Assembly (NCBI RefSeq): GCF_000633355.1 | Contig: NZ_AYMQ01000049.1 | Location: 1-64,000 of the forward strand | Source of the DNA: Serratia sp. H1w | GTDB taxonomy: Bacteria > Pseudomonadota > Gammaproteobacteria > Enterobacterales > Enterobacteriaceae | Length of the DNA stretch: 64,000 bases | Direction: 5' to 3' | Shown: positions 46,401 through 55,425 of the stretch, one piece after another | How positions within the stretch are numbered: the first letter of the stretch is position 1 | Layout: every line of letters starts with the position of its first letter | Notes under the pieces: model-generated | Seen by the model: only the letters and a program-made list of their open reading frames with translations | The model's database searches: none | Told to the model about the DNA's origin: nothing | Position numbers and translations under genes: made by a program

Positions 46401-46511
46401 CTGCCGGGTTTCCGCCAATGCCACCGCCGGGCTGAAGCCCAGTGCGGCTACCGTGGTTCCTGCCATACCGCCAGCACAGATCTTAAAGAACTGCCTTCTG
46501 CTGACCTGCAT
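43464..46511 (-). CDS. fdoG: Formate dehydrogenase-O major subunit (selenoprotein, UGA = Sec196)
   Basis: Two frames separated by one in-frame TGA (45924-45926) join into a 1015-residue protein matching E. coli FdoG, whose selenocysteine is also residue 196. The N-terminus has a Tat signal (SRRQFFK, cleavage near AVALA), then CTYCSVGCG for the [4Fe-4S] cluster, the LAVDNQARV[13 protein letters not shown] active site and the molybdopterin domains through [13 protein letters not shown]. It oxidises formate to CO2 in the periplasm. A gene caller that treats UGA as stop would split it. The divergent fdhD start is 173 bases upstream. Confidence 0.97.
45885..45926 (-). promoter_or_regulatory. UGA selenocysteine codon and SECIS hairpin of fdoG
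   Basis: Directly after the UGA, the mRNA reads CACGGACCAACGGTAGCAAG and on; AGCAA and TTGCT pair around a short loop, as in the SECIS of E. coli fdn/fdo genes, which SelB recognises. Confidence 0.9.
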
Positions 46512-46684
46512 GGGGGGTCTCCTTTCTCTCTCGTGTTGTCACATTGTTTCAAATGACGCTTTCCCCCTCTAAGCGGGAAGCGCTAAAATCACTATTCTTA
46601 TGTGGATATTGGCCAACTTGGCCGCAACGACGCTGTAATAATACCATAGCGTGCGTAGGGTTGTTACGAACAGGTACCAGGAAA

Positions 46685-47512
46685 GTGAACAAAATTAACC
46701 AAGAGCAGCCGGTAAATGTGAACGCGCTCACGGGCTTGATCCAGGCTCCGGTGTATCAGCGCGGACAACTGACTACCACGGAGCAAGATTGGCTCGCCGA
46801 AGAGGTGCCGGTCGCGCTGGTGTATAACGGCATTTCTCACGTGGTAATGATGTGTACGCCAAAGGATCTGGAGGCGTTCGCCCTGGGCTTTTCCCTGTCG
46901 GAGGGCATTATCGACTCGCCACGGGATATCTTCAGTATAGAGGTAAATCCTACCTGCAACGGCATGGAGGTCCAGATTGAGCTTTCCAGCCGCCGCTTTG
47001 CCGGGCTGAAAGAGCGCCGCCGGGCGATGGCGGGCCGCACAGGCTGTGGCGTTTGCGGTATTGAGCAGTTGGCGGATATTTTCCGGCCGGTGACACCATT
47101 ACCCTTTACTCAGACCTTCTCGCTGGCCAATCTCGATCGCGCTCTGGGCCAGTTGCGCGATGTGCAGAACGTCGGCCAGCTCACGGGCTGTACCCATGCC
47201 GCAGGCTGGATTTCACCACAAGGTGAGTTGCTGGGGGGTTGCGAAGACGTTGGCCGCCATGTGGCACTGGACAAGATGATCGGCATACGCGCCAAACAGG
47301 GTTGGCAGCAGGGGGCGATCCTGGTTTCCAGCCGTGCCAGCTACGAGATGGTGCAAAAATCCGCCATGTGCGGCGCCGAAATCCTGTTCGTGGTTTCTGC
47401 CGCCACCTCACTGGCGGTGGAAATCGCCGAGCGCAGCAACCTGACGTTGGTGGGCTTCAGCAAGCCAGGCCGGGCAACGGTGTTTACTCATCCGCAGCGT
47501 ATTACCGACTAA
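46685..47512 (+). CDS. fdhD: Formate dehydrogenase sulfurtransferase FdhD
   Basis: Matches E. coli Fdh[38 protein letters not shown], the TGCGVCG motif with the sulfur-carrying cysteine pair, [24 protein letters not shown] and [13 protein letters not shown]. It moves sulfur from IscS to the molybdenum cofactor of formate dehydrogenases. The frame is open 47 codons upstream, but that part overlaps the fdoG promoter and is not conserved; GTG 46685 gives the family-length N-terminus, with the start moderately certain. Divergent from fdoG. Confidence 0.93.
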   Translation: MNKINQEQPVNVNALTGLIQAPVYQRGQLTTTEQDWLAEEVPVALVYNGISHVVMMCTPKDLEAFALGFSLSEGIIDSPRDIFSIEVNPTCNGMEVQIELSSRRFAGLKERRRAMAGRTGCGVCGIEQLADIFRPVTPLPFTQTFSLANLDRALGQLRDVQNVGQLTGCTHAAGWISPQGELLGGCEDVGRHVALDKMIGIRAKQGWQQGAILVSSRASYEMVQKSAMCGAEILFVVSAATSLAVEIAERSNLTLVGFSKPGRATVFTHPQRITD

Positions 47513-47534
47513 ACCACACATTTTGTAGGGCATT

Positions 47535-47553
47535 GATAATCATTTTCAATATC
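47535..47553. promoter_or_regulatory. Fur-box-like site upstream of sodA
   Basis: GATAATCATTTTCAATATC matches most positions of the 19-bp Fur consensus and lies about 80 bases before the sodA start, overlapping an AT-rich promoter region. In E. coli sodA is repressed by Fur, so this is expected. Confidence 0.7.
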
Positions 47554-47633
47554 ATTTAATTAATTATAATGCATCATACTGCTTACGCGGTGCTCACATT
47601 TTGCGCCGCTCTACACTACTGGAGATGATGATT

Positions 47634-48257
47634 ATGAGTTATTCACTGCCATCCCTGCCTTACGCATACGACGCACTTGAACCGCATTTCGACAAGCAGA
47701 CGATGGAAATCCATCACACCAAACACCATCAGACCTACGTCAACAACGCCAACACCGTGCTGGAAGCTTACCCTGAGCTGGCTTCGCTGAGCGTAGAAGC
47801 GCTGATCCAGGATCTGGATAAAGTCCCTGCGGACAAGCGCACCTTCATGCGTAACAACGCAGGTGGCCACGCTAACCACAGCCTGTTCTGGAAAGGCCTG
47901 AAAACCGGCACCACGCTGGGTGGCGATCTGAAAGCCGCTATCGAACGTGATTTCGGCAGCGTTGAGAAATTCCAGGAAGAGTTCGAGAAAGCCGCAGCCA
48001 CTCGTTTCGGTTCTGGTTGGGCCTGGCTGGTGCTGAAAGGCGACAAGCTGGCTGTAGTCTCTACCGCTAACCAGGACAGCCCGCTGATGGGCGAAGCCGT
48101 CTCCGGCGCTTCAGGCTTGCCAATCGTTGGCCTGGACGTGTGGGAACACGCTTACTACCTGAAATTCCAGAACCGTCGCCCGGATTACATCAAGGCATTC
48201 TGGAACGTGGTGAACTGGGATGAAGCGGCCAACCGCTTCGCCGCAGCCAAGAAATAA
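47634..48257 (+). CDS. sodA: Manganese superoxide dismutase
   Basis: The 207-residue protein has the MnSOD signatures: [17 protein letters not shown] (first His ligand), [10 protein letters not shown] (second), and [18 protein letters not shown] (Asp and His ligands). Start ATG 47634 behind GGAGATG. It removes superoxide in the cytoplasm. Neighbours fdhD and fdo and then yiiM are as in E. coli, though kdgT is absent between sodA and yiiM here and a chemoreceptor stands in its place. Confidence 0.97.
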   Translation: MSYSLPSLPYAYDALEPHFDKQTMEIHHTKHHQTYVNNANTVLEAYPELASLSVEALIQDLDKVPADKRTFMRNNAGGHANHSLFWKGLKTGTTLGGDLKAAIERDFGSVEKFQEEFEKAAATRFGSGWAWLVLKGDKLAVVSTANQDSPLMGEAVSGASGLPIVGLDVWEHAYYLKFQNRRPDYIKAFWNVVNWDEAANRFAAAKK

Positions 48258-48276
48258 TTTGGCTTATCTCCGATGA

Positions 48277-48301
48277 TGCCCGCTGATGCGGGCATTTTTT
48301 T
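48277..48301 (+). terminator. Rho-independent terminator of sodA
   Basis: TGCCCGC, loop TGAT, GCGGGCA, then seven T residues, 20 bases after the stop codon. Confidence 0.92.
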
Positions 48302-48377
48302 GCCTGTTACCCGCTAAAGTTTAACCGCTACTTGCCGATGCTTTGTTCAATTGACTAACGCCTAAGAGGGAAAAATC

Positions 48378-50300
48378 ATGGCGGCATTGAAAGCTTTGGC
48401 AGGAAAATTCGTTCACCTCACCGTAGGTAAAAAACTCGGACTCGGCTTCTCACTGATGTTAATACTGGCGACGATTATCGCTGGCACCGGTATCACCTAT
48501 CTCAATCTGATCGAATCACGCAGCGACCGCATCGATTTCAGCTACCAACTGACCGGCGAAATCGCTCAGGCGAAATACTACCGTGCCATGTTCAGCCAAA
48601 AATACGACCCCGACTTCCTTGAGCGCAACCGCCAGCATATCGAGAATGCGCTACAGCTGGCCAGCCATGCACAGGATCTGGATTGGGACACGCAAAGCAG
48701 GAAGGATTTGGAACTGTTGGTGGTGTTGCTGGGTAACTACGAGCAACAACAGAAAATGTTCGCCAAAGCCGTCGCCGATAAAGACGCGGTGCGGGCCAGT
48801 TGGAACATGTCTGAAGTCCAGGACAGCCTAGGCCAGGTTGAACGCCAATTGGGCACGGCCGATCTGCAACTGGCGTTTACCCAGTTGAACGATAAGCTGA
48901 CGCTGATCCGCTACTATGCTCGTGGCCTGGTGTTAACACCCACGCTGGAATCCGAAAAACCGTTGATCGGCGCTATCGACGACGCTCGCAGCGCCGCCAA
49001 TACGATCAGCCAACGCCTGGCAGAGTCACAACGCCCGTTGCTGCAACCTCTGTTAACAGTGTTGGACGAGTATAAGGACCACATCGAAGCCTATCTGCCC
49101 GCCTACGACAATGAGATCAAAATCAGCAAGCAGCTGGGCGGCTACGCCGACGAGATCGGTACGTTGGTTAACAACTTTATGAAGGATGAGTTGACGCAGA
49201 CGCACAACAATATCAACACCGCCCAGTGGCAAATGGCGATCACTACGGCGATCGCCATTCTGGCTGGCCTGTTGGTGTCATGGCGCATCACTTTGCAGAT
49301 CACTCGTCCGCTGCATAGCACCCTGGAACTGGCAGAACGTATTGCCAAAGGCGATCTACGCCAGGCGCAGACCAGCTCTCGCCGTGACGAGCTGGGCCAG
49401 TTGCTCAATGCCGTCGCCGCGATGAGCCAGAACCTGCGCGATATGATTGAGAAAATCCAGATGGGGGTCAGCCAGGTCTCCACCGCTGCCGGGGAAATCG
49501 CGGCAGGCAATACCGATCTCTCCTCACGTACCGAGCAGCAGGCCGCCGCAGTGGAAGAAACCGCCGCCAGTATGGAGCAGCTCACCGCCACCGTGAAGCA
49601 GAACGCCGACAACGCCCATCACGCCAACCAACTGGCGACCGATGCCTCACAAACCGCCCAGCAAGGCGGCAAACTGGTCAACAATGTGGTCAGCACTATG
49701 CGGGACATCTCCAACAGTTCGCAGCGGATCGCCGAAATTACCACCCTGATCAACGGTATTGCCTTCCAGACCAACATTCTGGCACTGAATGCGGCCGTTG
49801 AGGCCGCTCGTGCGGGCGAGCAAGGCCGTGGTTTCTCGGTGGTTGCCAGCGAAGTGCGCAACCTGGCCCAGCGCAGCGCCCAGGCGGCGAAAGAAATCGA
49901 AGGGTTGATCACCGAGTCGGTCAACCGGGTGCAAAGCGGTACGGCTCTGGTCGAAGACACCGGTAACACCATGGAGCAAATCGTCCGTTCGGTCACCCAC
50001 GTGCGCGATATCATGGCTGAAATCGCCGCCGCCTCCGACGAGCAAACCAGAGGCATCGCCCAGATTGGTCAGGCTATCGTGGAAATGGACCACACCACTC
50101 AGCAAAACGCCGCGCTGGTGGAAGAGTCTGCCGCCGCTGCCGATTCGCTGGAAGAACAGGCCGAGATGTTGCTGCAAAGCGTCGCGGTATTCCGTTTGGC
50201 AGACAAAGCGACACCGGTGGAAACAAAAGCCACCCAGCTCAAGTCTCCATCACTGGCCAAACCGAGCACCAACTCCGCAGACAACTGGACGACCTTCTAA
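48378..50300 (+). CDS. Methyl-accepting chemotaxis protein
   Basis: The 640-residue receptor has TM1 at about 21-43, a large helical periplasmic domain of about 240 residues (longer than the about 150 of Tar/Tsr, so perhaps a double four-helix bundle), TM2 at about 284-304, HAMP, and the cytoplasmic signalling hairpin with the invariant tip IAFQTNILALNAAVEAARAGEQGRGFSVVA. It ends NWTTF, matching the xWxxF pentapeptide that tethers CheR and CheB. Ligand unknown. It is monocistronic between two terminators. Confidence 0.95.
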   Translation: MAALKALAGKFVHLTVGKKLGLGFSLMLILATIIAGTGITYLNLIESRSDRIDFSYQLTGEIAQAKYYRAMFSQKYDPDFLERNRQHIENALQLASHAQDLDWDTQSRKDLELLVVLLGNYEQQQKMFAKAVADKDAVRASWNMSEVQDSLGQVERQLGTADLQLAFTQLNDKLTLIRYYARGLVLTPTLESEKPLIGAIDDARSAANTISQRLAESQRPLLQPLLTVLDEYKDHIEAYLPAYDNEIKISKQLGGYADEIGTLVNNFMKDELTQTHNNINTAQWQMAITTAIAILAGLLVSWRITLQITRPLHSTLELAERIAKGDLRQAQTSSRRDELGQLLNAVAAMSQNLRDMIEKIQMGVSQVSTAAGEIAAGNTDLSSRTEQQAAAVEETAASMEQLTATVKQNADNAHHANQLATDASQTAQQGGKLVNNVVSTMRDISNSSQRIAEITTLINGIAFQTNILALNAAVEAARAGEQGRGFSVVASEVRNLAQRSAQAAKEIEGLITESVNRVQSGTALVEDTGNTMEQIVRSVTHVRDIMAEIAAASDEQTRGIAQIGQAIVEMDHTTQQNAALVEESAAAADSLEEQAEMLLQSVAVFRLADKATPVETKATQLKSPSLAKPSTNSADNWTTF

Positions 50301-50308
50301 TCCGTCCT

Positions 50309-50336
50309 CCCGCCTGGTGATTTCCGGGCGGGTTAT
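50309..50336 (+). terminator. Probable terminator of the chemoreceptor gene
   Basis: CCCGCC and GGCGGG pair around a 12-base loop, followed by TTATTCTGTT. The T-run is interrupted. Confidence 0.55.
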
Positions 50337-50400
50337 TCTGTTCCTCCCTCTCGACTCAGGCTATGCTACGCAGCATTAACGAGAGAGAATGGAGGCCAGC

Positions 50401-51075
50401 ATGCACCACCACCCAGACGTATATCTCGGTTCGATCCAGCCCTATGAAGGCAGCCGCCCCAGCGCCATAGCCAAACGCCTGGTAGAAGGCGCGATAAACC
50501 TCACACCACTTGGTCTGGCAGGCGATGAACAGGCAGAAAAAAGCTACCACGGCGGGCCAGATCGCGCCCTGTGCCACTATCCGCGCGAGCACTACGAGCA
50601 CTGGCGTGAACAATTCCCGACGCAGGCCGAGCAGTTCTGTGCGCCAGCCTTTGGCGAAAATATCTCGACCCTCGGCCTGACCGAGCATAACGTGTTTATG
50701 GGGGATATCTTCCGCTGGGGCGAAGCGCTGATCCAGGTTACCCAACCGCGCTCCCCTTGCTTCAAGCTCAATTACCACTTCGCCATCGCCGACATTTCGG
50801 TGCTGATGCAGCAAACTGGCCGCTGCGGCTGGCTGTATCGCGTGGTATCAACGGGATTGGTCAGTGGCGACCAGCCGCTGGAACTGGTGAGCCGCAATAG
50901 CGATGTGTCCGTCGCAGAAGCCATTGGCATCGCCTGGCATATGCCGTTCGATGAAGAACAATACCGCCGCTTACTGTCGGTGGCAGGCCTGTCAGCCAGT
51001 TGGAGCAAAACCATGCTGACGCGCATCGCCAGTGGCAAAATCGAAGACCTCAACCGCCGTCTGCTTGGCCGCTAA
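50401..51075 (+). CDS. yiiM: MOSC-domain protein YiiM
   Basis: The 224-residue protein has E. coli YiiM length: GDEQAEKSYHGGPDRALCHYP, FGENISTLGL, GDIFRWGEALIQVTQPRSPC with the conserved MOSC cysteine, and KIEDLNRRL at the end. It binds molybdenum cofactor and reduces N-hydroxylated bases such as 6-hydroxylaminopurine. Start ATG 50401 with GGAGG; an ATG four codons earlier overlaps that site. Confidence 0.94.
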   Translation: MHHHPDVYLGSIQPYEGSRPSAIAKRLVEGAINLTPLGLAGDEQAEKSYHGGPDRALCHYPREHYEHWREQFPTQAEQFCAPAFGENISTLGLTEHNVFMGDIFRWGEALIQVTQPRSPCFKLNYHFAIADISVLMQQTGRCGWLYRVVSTGLVSGDQPLELVSRNSDVSVAEAIGIAWHMPFDEEQYRRLLSVAGLSASWSKTMLTRIASGKIEDLNRRLLGR

Positions 51076-51124
51076 CCGGTACCAGGCAGCAGACATCCCT
51101 CGACCTGGATTTGGGAGTTGCGTT

Positions 51125-51904
51125 ATGGCTACATCACCTCATTCCATTCATCACGCGGCCGCGACCGGCTATCAGGCCAATGCGGATCGCTACGTTCTGG
51201 GCCGCCCGGATTATCCGGCGGAGATCGCCGCTTGGCTGCGTGATGCGCTTGAGTTACAGCCCGGTAAGACCGTCATCGATTTGGGTGCAGGTACCGGCAA
51301 ATTCACTCCACGTCTGCTGGAAACCGGTGCCAACATCATCGCCGTTGAACCGGTGGCACAGATGCTGGCAAAGCTGGCGGCAGCCTTTCCTCAGGTGAAC
51401 ACGCTGGCTGGTACCGCCGAATCTATACCGCTGCCGGATGAGTCGGTGGATGCCATCGTGTGTGCCCAATCCTTTCACTGGTTTGCCACACGCTTGGCGC
51501 TGGCGGAAATTCAGCGCGTGCTGAAACCCGGCGGCAAGCTTGGGTTGGTGTGGAATATGCGCGACGCGCGCGTTGGCTGGGTGCGCAAGCTCAATCAGAT
51601 TGTCGATCGCCACGAAGGGGATGCGCCACGTTTCTATACCGGTGAATGGCGCAAACTGTTCCCGTACCCTGGCTTTGCCCAACTACAGGAGCAAGTGTTT
51701 ATGCTGGGGCATAGTGGAGCGCCGGAAGATGTGATTTATAACCGCGTGCGATCCACCAGCTTTATCGCTGCGTTGCCGCCGCAACAGCAGGAACAGGTGA
51801 TCGACCAGCTCCGCCAGTTAGTGGCAGAGGAAGAGGAACTGCGGGGGAAGGAGACGCTCACGGTGCCTTACCAGACCTGCGCGTATTTCACGACCAAGGC
51901 TTGA
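51125..51904 (+). CDS. Class I SAM-dependent methyltransferase
   Basis: The 259-residue protein has SAM motif I VIDLGAGTGKFT, motif II IIAVEPVAQML, and the DAIVCAQSFHWF and RVLKPGGKLGLVWN motifs of UbiE/Methyltransf_11-type enzymes. Start ATG 51125 with GGGAG. The substrate is unknown. It follows yiiM by 49 bases in the same direction and may be co-transcribed. Confidence 0.87.
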   Translation: MATSPHSIHHAAATGYQANADRYVLGRPDYPAEIAAWLRDALELQPGKTVIDLGAGTGKFTPRLLETGANIIAVEPVAQMLAKLAAAFPQVNTLAGTAESIPLPDESVDAIVCAQSFHWFATRLALAEIQRVLKPGGKLGLVWNMRDARVGWVRKLNQIVDRHEGDAPRFYTGEWRKLFPYPGFAQLQEQVFMLGHSGAPEDVIYNRVRSTSFIAALPPQQQEQVIDQLRQLVAEEEELRGKETLTVPYQTCAYFTTKA

Positions 51905-51965
51905 TTGTTCCACTCACCCGGGAACCGAACGTGCCACAATTTGACGCCCGCGGTTGACCTTAACA

Positions 51966-51990
51966 CGGGCGCAGCATGCAGCGCCCCTAC
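51966..51990. repeat. REP-like palindrome, copy A
   Basis: A 25-base sequence containing GGGCGCAGCATGCAGCGCCC, able to form a hairpin, identical to 59904-59928. Confidence 0.75.
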
Positions 51991-52030
51991 GCAGGGCCAC
52001 ATTAGCCACCAACGACGCTGAACGGGCTCC

Positions 52031-52063
52031 CTCTCCCTAAGGGAGAGGGTTGGAGTGAGGGGC
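52031..52063. repeat. Palindromic intergenic repeat, copy 3
   Basis: CCCTCTCCCTAAGGGAGAGG followed by GTTGGAGTGAGGGG, a variant of the units at 35009 and 40938. It sits between convergent genes and may terminate transcription. Confidence 0.7.
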
Positions 52064-52065
52064 GA

Positions 52066-52428
52066 TCAGAAGGCTTTTTTGGCGTAACCGGTAACCACTT
52101 TCAGGCCCATTTCGCGGCCAAGTGCGGTCATTGGGTGTACCACGATCAGGCCACGGGCGCTTTTCTTCAGCGAGCCCATATCCGCCTGCTCTTTCTTGGT
52201 GATCTCACGGCTGAACGGTAGTTGGCTCAACTTTTGTGCCTCCGCACTCAGTTTTTCCACACGCACGTTTTTCAGACGCTCGATCTCGGTCGCCAGCTTC
52301 TCTTTTTCTTTGAGATGTTGCGCAATCAGGTCGGTGTTACCCTGCTGGATCACCGCGGTGTCTTTATGCTTAAGGGCGTCCAGCAGATCGCTCAGGCGCT
52401 TAATCTCGGCTTTTTCTTTCTCTTTCAT
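52066..52428 (-). CDS. yibL: Ribosome-associated protein YibL
   Basis: The 120-residue protein is highly similar to E. coli Yib[16 protein letters not shown], coiled coil through about residue 65, then [19 protein letters not shown] and [17 protein letters not shown]. It copurifies with 50S ribosomal particles in E. coli; function unknown. In E. coli it lies beside mtlR; here a mocR/lysE pair is inserted between them. Confidence 0.93.
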   Translation of the reverse strand: MKEKEKAEIKRLSDLLDALKHKDTAVIQQGNTDLIAQHLKEKEKLATEIERLKNVRVEKLSAEAQKLSQLPFSREITKKEQADMGSLKKSARGLIVVHPMTALGREMGLKVVTGYAKKAF

Positions 52429-52495
52429 CGTCTTTGGCCTGTTTTGTTCTTTGGCTTAAAAAATATTGGGCTAGTGTAGCAAAATGCGCGGCAGG

Positions 52496-53965
52496 TTACT
52501 CCTCACCTTGCGCAATTCCCGCCGGCAGACCGCTCATCTCACAGGCTTTTGCCCCCACCCGCGCCAACGCCTGGGTATAGCGGGCGTTAAACGGGTAACA
52601 GCAGGAAAGCCGCAGCCCGTTATGATAACGCCCACTTGGGGAATACAGCGTGCCGGGCGTCAGGCAGATCTGCTCATCCAGCAGTTGATGGAACAGCGCC
52701 ACCGTATCCACCCCTGGCGGGAATTCCACCCAGAACACAAACCCACCGGCAGGCTGCGTGGCCCTGGTGCCGTGCGGGAAATGGCGGGCAATCAACGCTC
52801 TGGCCTCTTCCACCTGTGCCGCATAGCGTTTGCGCAAATTGCGCAGGTGATGATCGTATCCCCCCGCCTCCAGAAACATCGCCAGCGTTTCCGACAGCAG
52901 GTGCGACTCTGCCATCGAAGAGACCGCCTTCAACTTGCGCAAAGCCTCATTGAAGCGCCCACCAACCACCCAGCCGATGCGGAAGTCCGGTGCCAGCGTT
53001 TTGGTGAAACTGGAGCAAAACAGCACCCAGCCATCGCTATCGAACGCCTTTACCGCCGGGCTGAGCGCGCTGCCAAATTGCAGCTCGGCATACAGCCCAT
53101 CTTCAATCAGTGGCACCTGATGATCGTTCATCAGGCGTGCCAGCCGTTTTTTCGCCGCCAGCGGCATAGTGCAACCCAATGGGTTCTGTATCGTCGGCAT
53201 GGCGATCACCGCATTGAGCCGTTTATCCTGCAACAGCAACTCCAGCGCATCCAGTGACAGGCCGTGCTGCGGATCGGTGGGAATTTCCAACGCTTTCAGC
53301 CCCAGACTAGCGAGCAGCGGCAGCAGGTAAAAATAGGTCGGAGACTCCAGCCCTACACAGTCGCCCGGTTTGGTGGTCACCCTGAGCGCCAGCTGCAAAG
53401 CTTCCATGCAGCCATGTGTCAGCGTGATGTCGCTCGGCTCCAGCAACATGCCCAGCGTCATTGAGCGCCTGGCGATCTGTTGGCGCAAGCGCAGGCTGCC
53501 CGGCGGTAGGGCGTATTGACCAATCAGGTTAGGCTGGCGGCGCAGCTGTGATGACAGCATCCGCCCCAGTTTACCGCCGGGATAAAAATCCACGGTCTGC
53601 GGACAGGCGAGCGACAGATTGGTGAAGGCCGGGTTCTGCTGGGCAGCAAAAACCGTATCGATCAAGGCCAGCACATCATCTGCCGGTTGTCCGACCCGGC
53701 TACTGGGTGCCGATGCCGTTTTCAACGCAGGCAAGGTTGCCCGCACGTAAAAACCGGACTGTGGCCGCGCTTCAATCAGCCCCCGATCTTCCAACTGGCG
53801 ATAGGCCGCCACCACGGTATTGATGCTGACGCTGTGAGTCTGTGCGCAACGGCGCACCGAAGGCAGGCGGCTACCGGGCGGCAAGGTGCCACGGTGGATC
53901 GCTGCCGCCAACGTTTCTGCCAGTTGCAGGTAGCGGGTTTCCGGGATCTCGTCGAGCAGGGTCAC
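52496..53965 (-). CDS. MocR-type regulator (GntR HTH plus aminotransferase domain)
   Basis: The 489-residue protein has a GntR winged helix (LAETLAAAIHRGTLPPGSRL, SINTVVAAYRQLEDRGLIEA) fused to a fold-type I aminotransferase domain with PLP lysine in SFTKTLAPDFRIGW. MocR proteins use PLP or an amino compound as effector. It starts at GTG 53965 after GGAGAG, divergent from a LysE-type exporter that it probably controls. Confidence 0.92.
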   Translation of the reverse strand: MTLLDEIPETRYLQLAETLAAAIHRGTLPPGSRLPSVRRCAQTHSVSINTVVAAYRQLEDRGLIEARPQSGFYVRATLPALKTASAPSSRVGQPADDVLALIDTVFAAQQNPAFTNLSLACPQTVDFYPGGKLGRMLSSQLRRQPNLIGQYALPPGSLRLRQQIARRSMTLGMLLEPSDITLTHGCMEALQLALRVTTKPGDCVGLESPTYFYLLPLLASLGLKALEIPTDPQHGLSLDALELLLQDKRLNAVIAMPTIQNPLGCTMPLAAKKRLARLMNDHQVPLIEDGLYAELQFGSALSPAVKAFDSDGWVLFCSSFTKTLAPDFRIGWVVGGRFNEALRKLKAVSSMAESHLLSETLAMFLEAGGYDHHLRNLRKRYAAQVEEARALIARHFPHGTRATQPAGGFVFWVEFPPGVDTVALFHQLLDEQICLTPGTLYSPSGRYHNGLRLSCCYPFNARYTQALARVGAKACEMSGLPAGIAQGEE

Positions 53966-54014
53966 AGTTTCTCTCCAGGCAATGGGTACAGTTTGAAATT
54001 AGCGTAACTGTAAC
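53963..54014. promoter_or_regulatory. Candidate MocR operator
   Basis: CACAGTTT (53963) and TACAGTTT (53987) are direct repeats, and AACTGTAAC (54006-54014) is an inverted third half-site. The layout of two direct and one inverted half-sites between the regulator and the exporter fits MocR-type operators. Confidence 0.5.
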
Positions 54015-54089
54015 CATGACAATAGCTGATTTCTGGTTCTGTCACCATCTACCAACTGCCCTTATGCTGGTGATCTCCCCCAATCATGT

Positions 54090-54710
54090 ATGGAAAACCT
54101 CATGCTGGACTCCGCATTTATCAGTTACGTGACCGTGATGTCGATTACCCCTGGCCCCAACAATCTGCTGCTGGCCTCCTCCGGCGTCAATTTCGGCCTG
54201 CGGCGTACCTTGCCGATGATGTTTGGCATCAGCCTGGGTTGTGCGACACAGCTAGCCCTCACCACGCTGTTGCTGGCGCTGATCCTGAACTGGGCTGACA
54301 CCATCCGCTTTCCGCTGGCAGTGATGGGTTGTGCGTATCTGCTGTGGTTATCGTGGAAATTGTATAAAGCAGCTTCACCGGATGCCAAACAACAGGCGCG
54401 GCCAATGCGCTTTATCGGTGGTGCCTTGTTCCAGGCAGTGAATCCGAAAGCCTGGCTGATGGCCATCAACGTGGCGATCCTGTTTACGCCCCATGAAGGA
54501 GCATCGCTGCATCAAACGCTGTTAACCATCGCAGGCTTCACCGCGGTGAATATCCCCTGCATCTTGATCTGGGCGGTAATGGGCGATCGGTTACGCCACG
54601 CTTTGCGAGTGACCTGGAAGTTGCGGTTATTTAATGGCGTGATGGCAGGTTTGATGGCAACCACCGCGCTTTGGCTGCTGTTTGACGAGTGGCGGGCGCT
54701 GGTGGCTTAA
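54090..54710 (+). CDS. LysE-family amino-acid exporter
   Basis: The 206-residue, six-helix membrane protein has the family signature ITPGPNNLLLASSGVNFG near the start and PKAWLMAINVAI centrally. Such proteins export amino acids or homoserine lactone-like compounds. ATG 54090 is used; ATG 54102 (MLDSAFISY) is equally typical. It is divergent from a MocR regulator and its end overlaps convergent mtlR by 4 bases. Confidence 0.88.
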   Translation: MENLMLDSAFISYVTVMSITPGPNNLLLASSGVNFGLRRTLPMMFGISLGCATQLALTTLLLALILNWADTIRFPLAVMGCAYLLWLSWKLYKAASPDAKQQARPMRFIGGALFQAVNPKAWLMAINVAILFTPHEGASLHQTLLTIAGFTAVNIPCILIWAVMGDRLRHALRVTWKLRLFNGVMAGLMATTALWLLFDEWRALVA

Positions 54711-55264
54711 GGCTTTTGAGCACCGAGCGGGGAGAGGCGAGAGGGCTGTTTGGCACCGATTTCCGCCAGCAGCTCGGTGATCGATAGCACCATGGTCGAA
54801 CGCACCATCTGCTGGTAGCGCTGGTGTTGCATGGCGATCAGTGACTCATCCGCCTCGCCGGGCTGTAGAAACGTGGGGACCGGCGGCAGGGCGCTGACGC
54901 AATGCAGCTCGCCAAACGGACCCAGAATTTCATCATCAATAAAGCGATATTCCGAGCCATCGTGGTTCAACTCTTCACGCATCGCCATCAGCAGTTCGGC
55001 ATCTTCATATTCGTGGCGGGAAATCACCCCCAGCCCATACATCAACTTCAGGCGTACCGAAAGCTCACCAAGCGGCCCGGCACCGGACAATAGCGGTTCG
55101 ACGGCATATTTCACCGCATAGTCGTCTTTACGGAAAACCTGCACCACCAGGACGTTAAGCGCTTCTGCCAGCAGCTCGACCGCTGCGATCAGAAAACTGC
55201 GCACCGTCTTGCCTGCGTTCAGCTTTTCCAACACCTTGTTTTCAAATGCCTGGGTCTCGATCAT
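54707..55264 (-). CDS. mtlR: Mannitol operon repressor MtlR
   Basis: The 185-residue protein matches E. coli MtlR: TQAFENKVLEKLNAGKTVRSF, VFRKDDYAVKYAVEPLL, LMAMREELNHDGSEY and DDEILGPFGELHCVSALPP. It lowers mtl expression, partly through HPr. ATG 55264 is used; the frame continues upstream only through a repeat element. Third gene after mtlA and mtlD. Confidence 0.95.
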   Translation of the reverse strand: MIETQAFENKVLEKLNAGKTVRSFLIAAVELLAEALNVLVVQVFRKDDYAVKYAVEPLLSGAGPLGELSVRLKLMYGLGVISRHEYEDAELLMAMREELNHDGSEYRFIDDEILGPFGELHCVSALPPVPTFLQPGEADESLIAMQHQRYQQMVRSTMVLSITELLAEIGAKQPSRLSPLGAQKP

Positions 55265-55340
55265 CTTCGCTTTTCGAATCGCGTGGCTGTCCGGACGCTC
55301 CCGGCTAATCACCGGGAGTGAGCCTGAGTGGGGGGCAAAG

Positions 55341-55397
55341 ATCCCCTGCCCCCTCACCCTACCCCTACCCCTTATCCGTGGGGAAAGGGAACGGTTT
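55341..55397. repeat. Diverged GC-rich repeat between mtlD and mtlR
   Basis: CCCTCACCCTACCCCTACCC followed by CCGTGGGGAAAGGGA resembles a decayed copy of the CCCTCACC-type intergenic repeat. It may reduce mtlR expression relative to mtlD. Confidence 0.5.
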
Positions 55398-55425
55398 TGC
55401 TTACACTGATTTGATATCACAGCGT

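Noticed and set aside
55265-55420. N-terminal extension of mtlR
   Set aside because: The extra 52 codons run through a repeat element and are absent from MtlR of E. coli; ATG 55264 fits the family.
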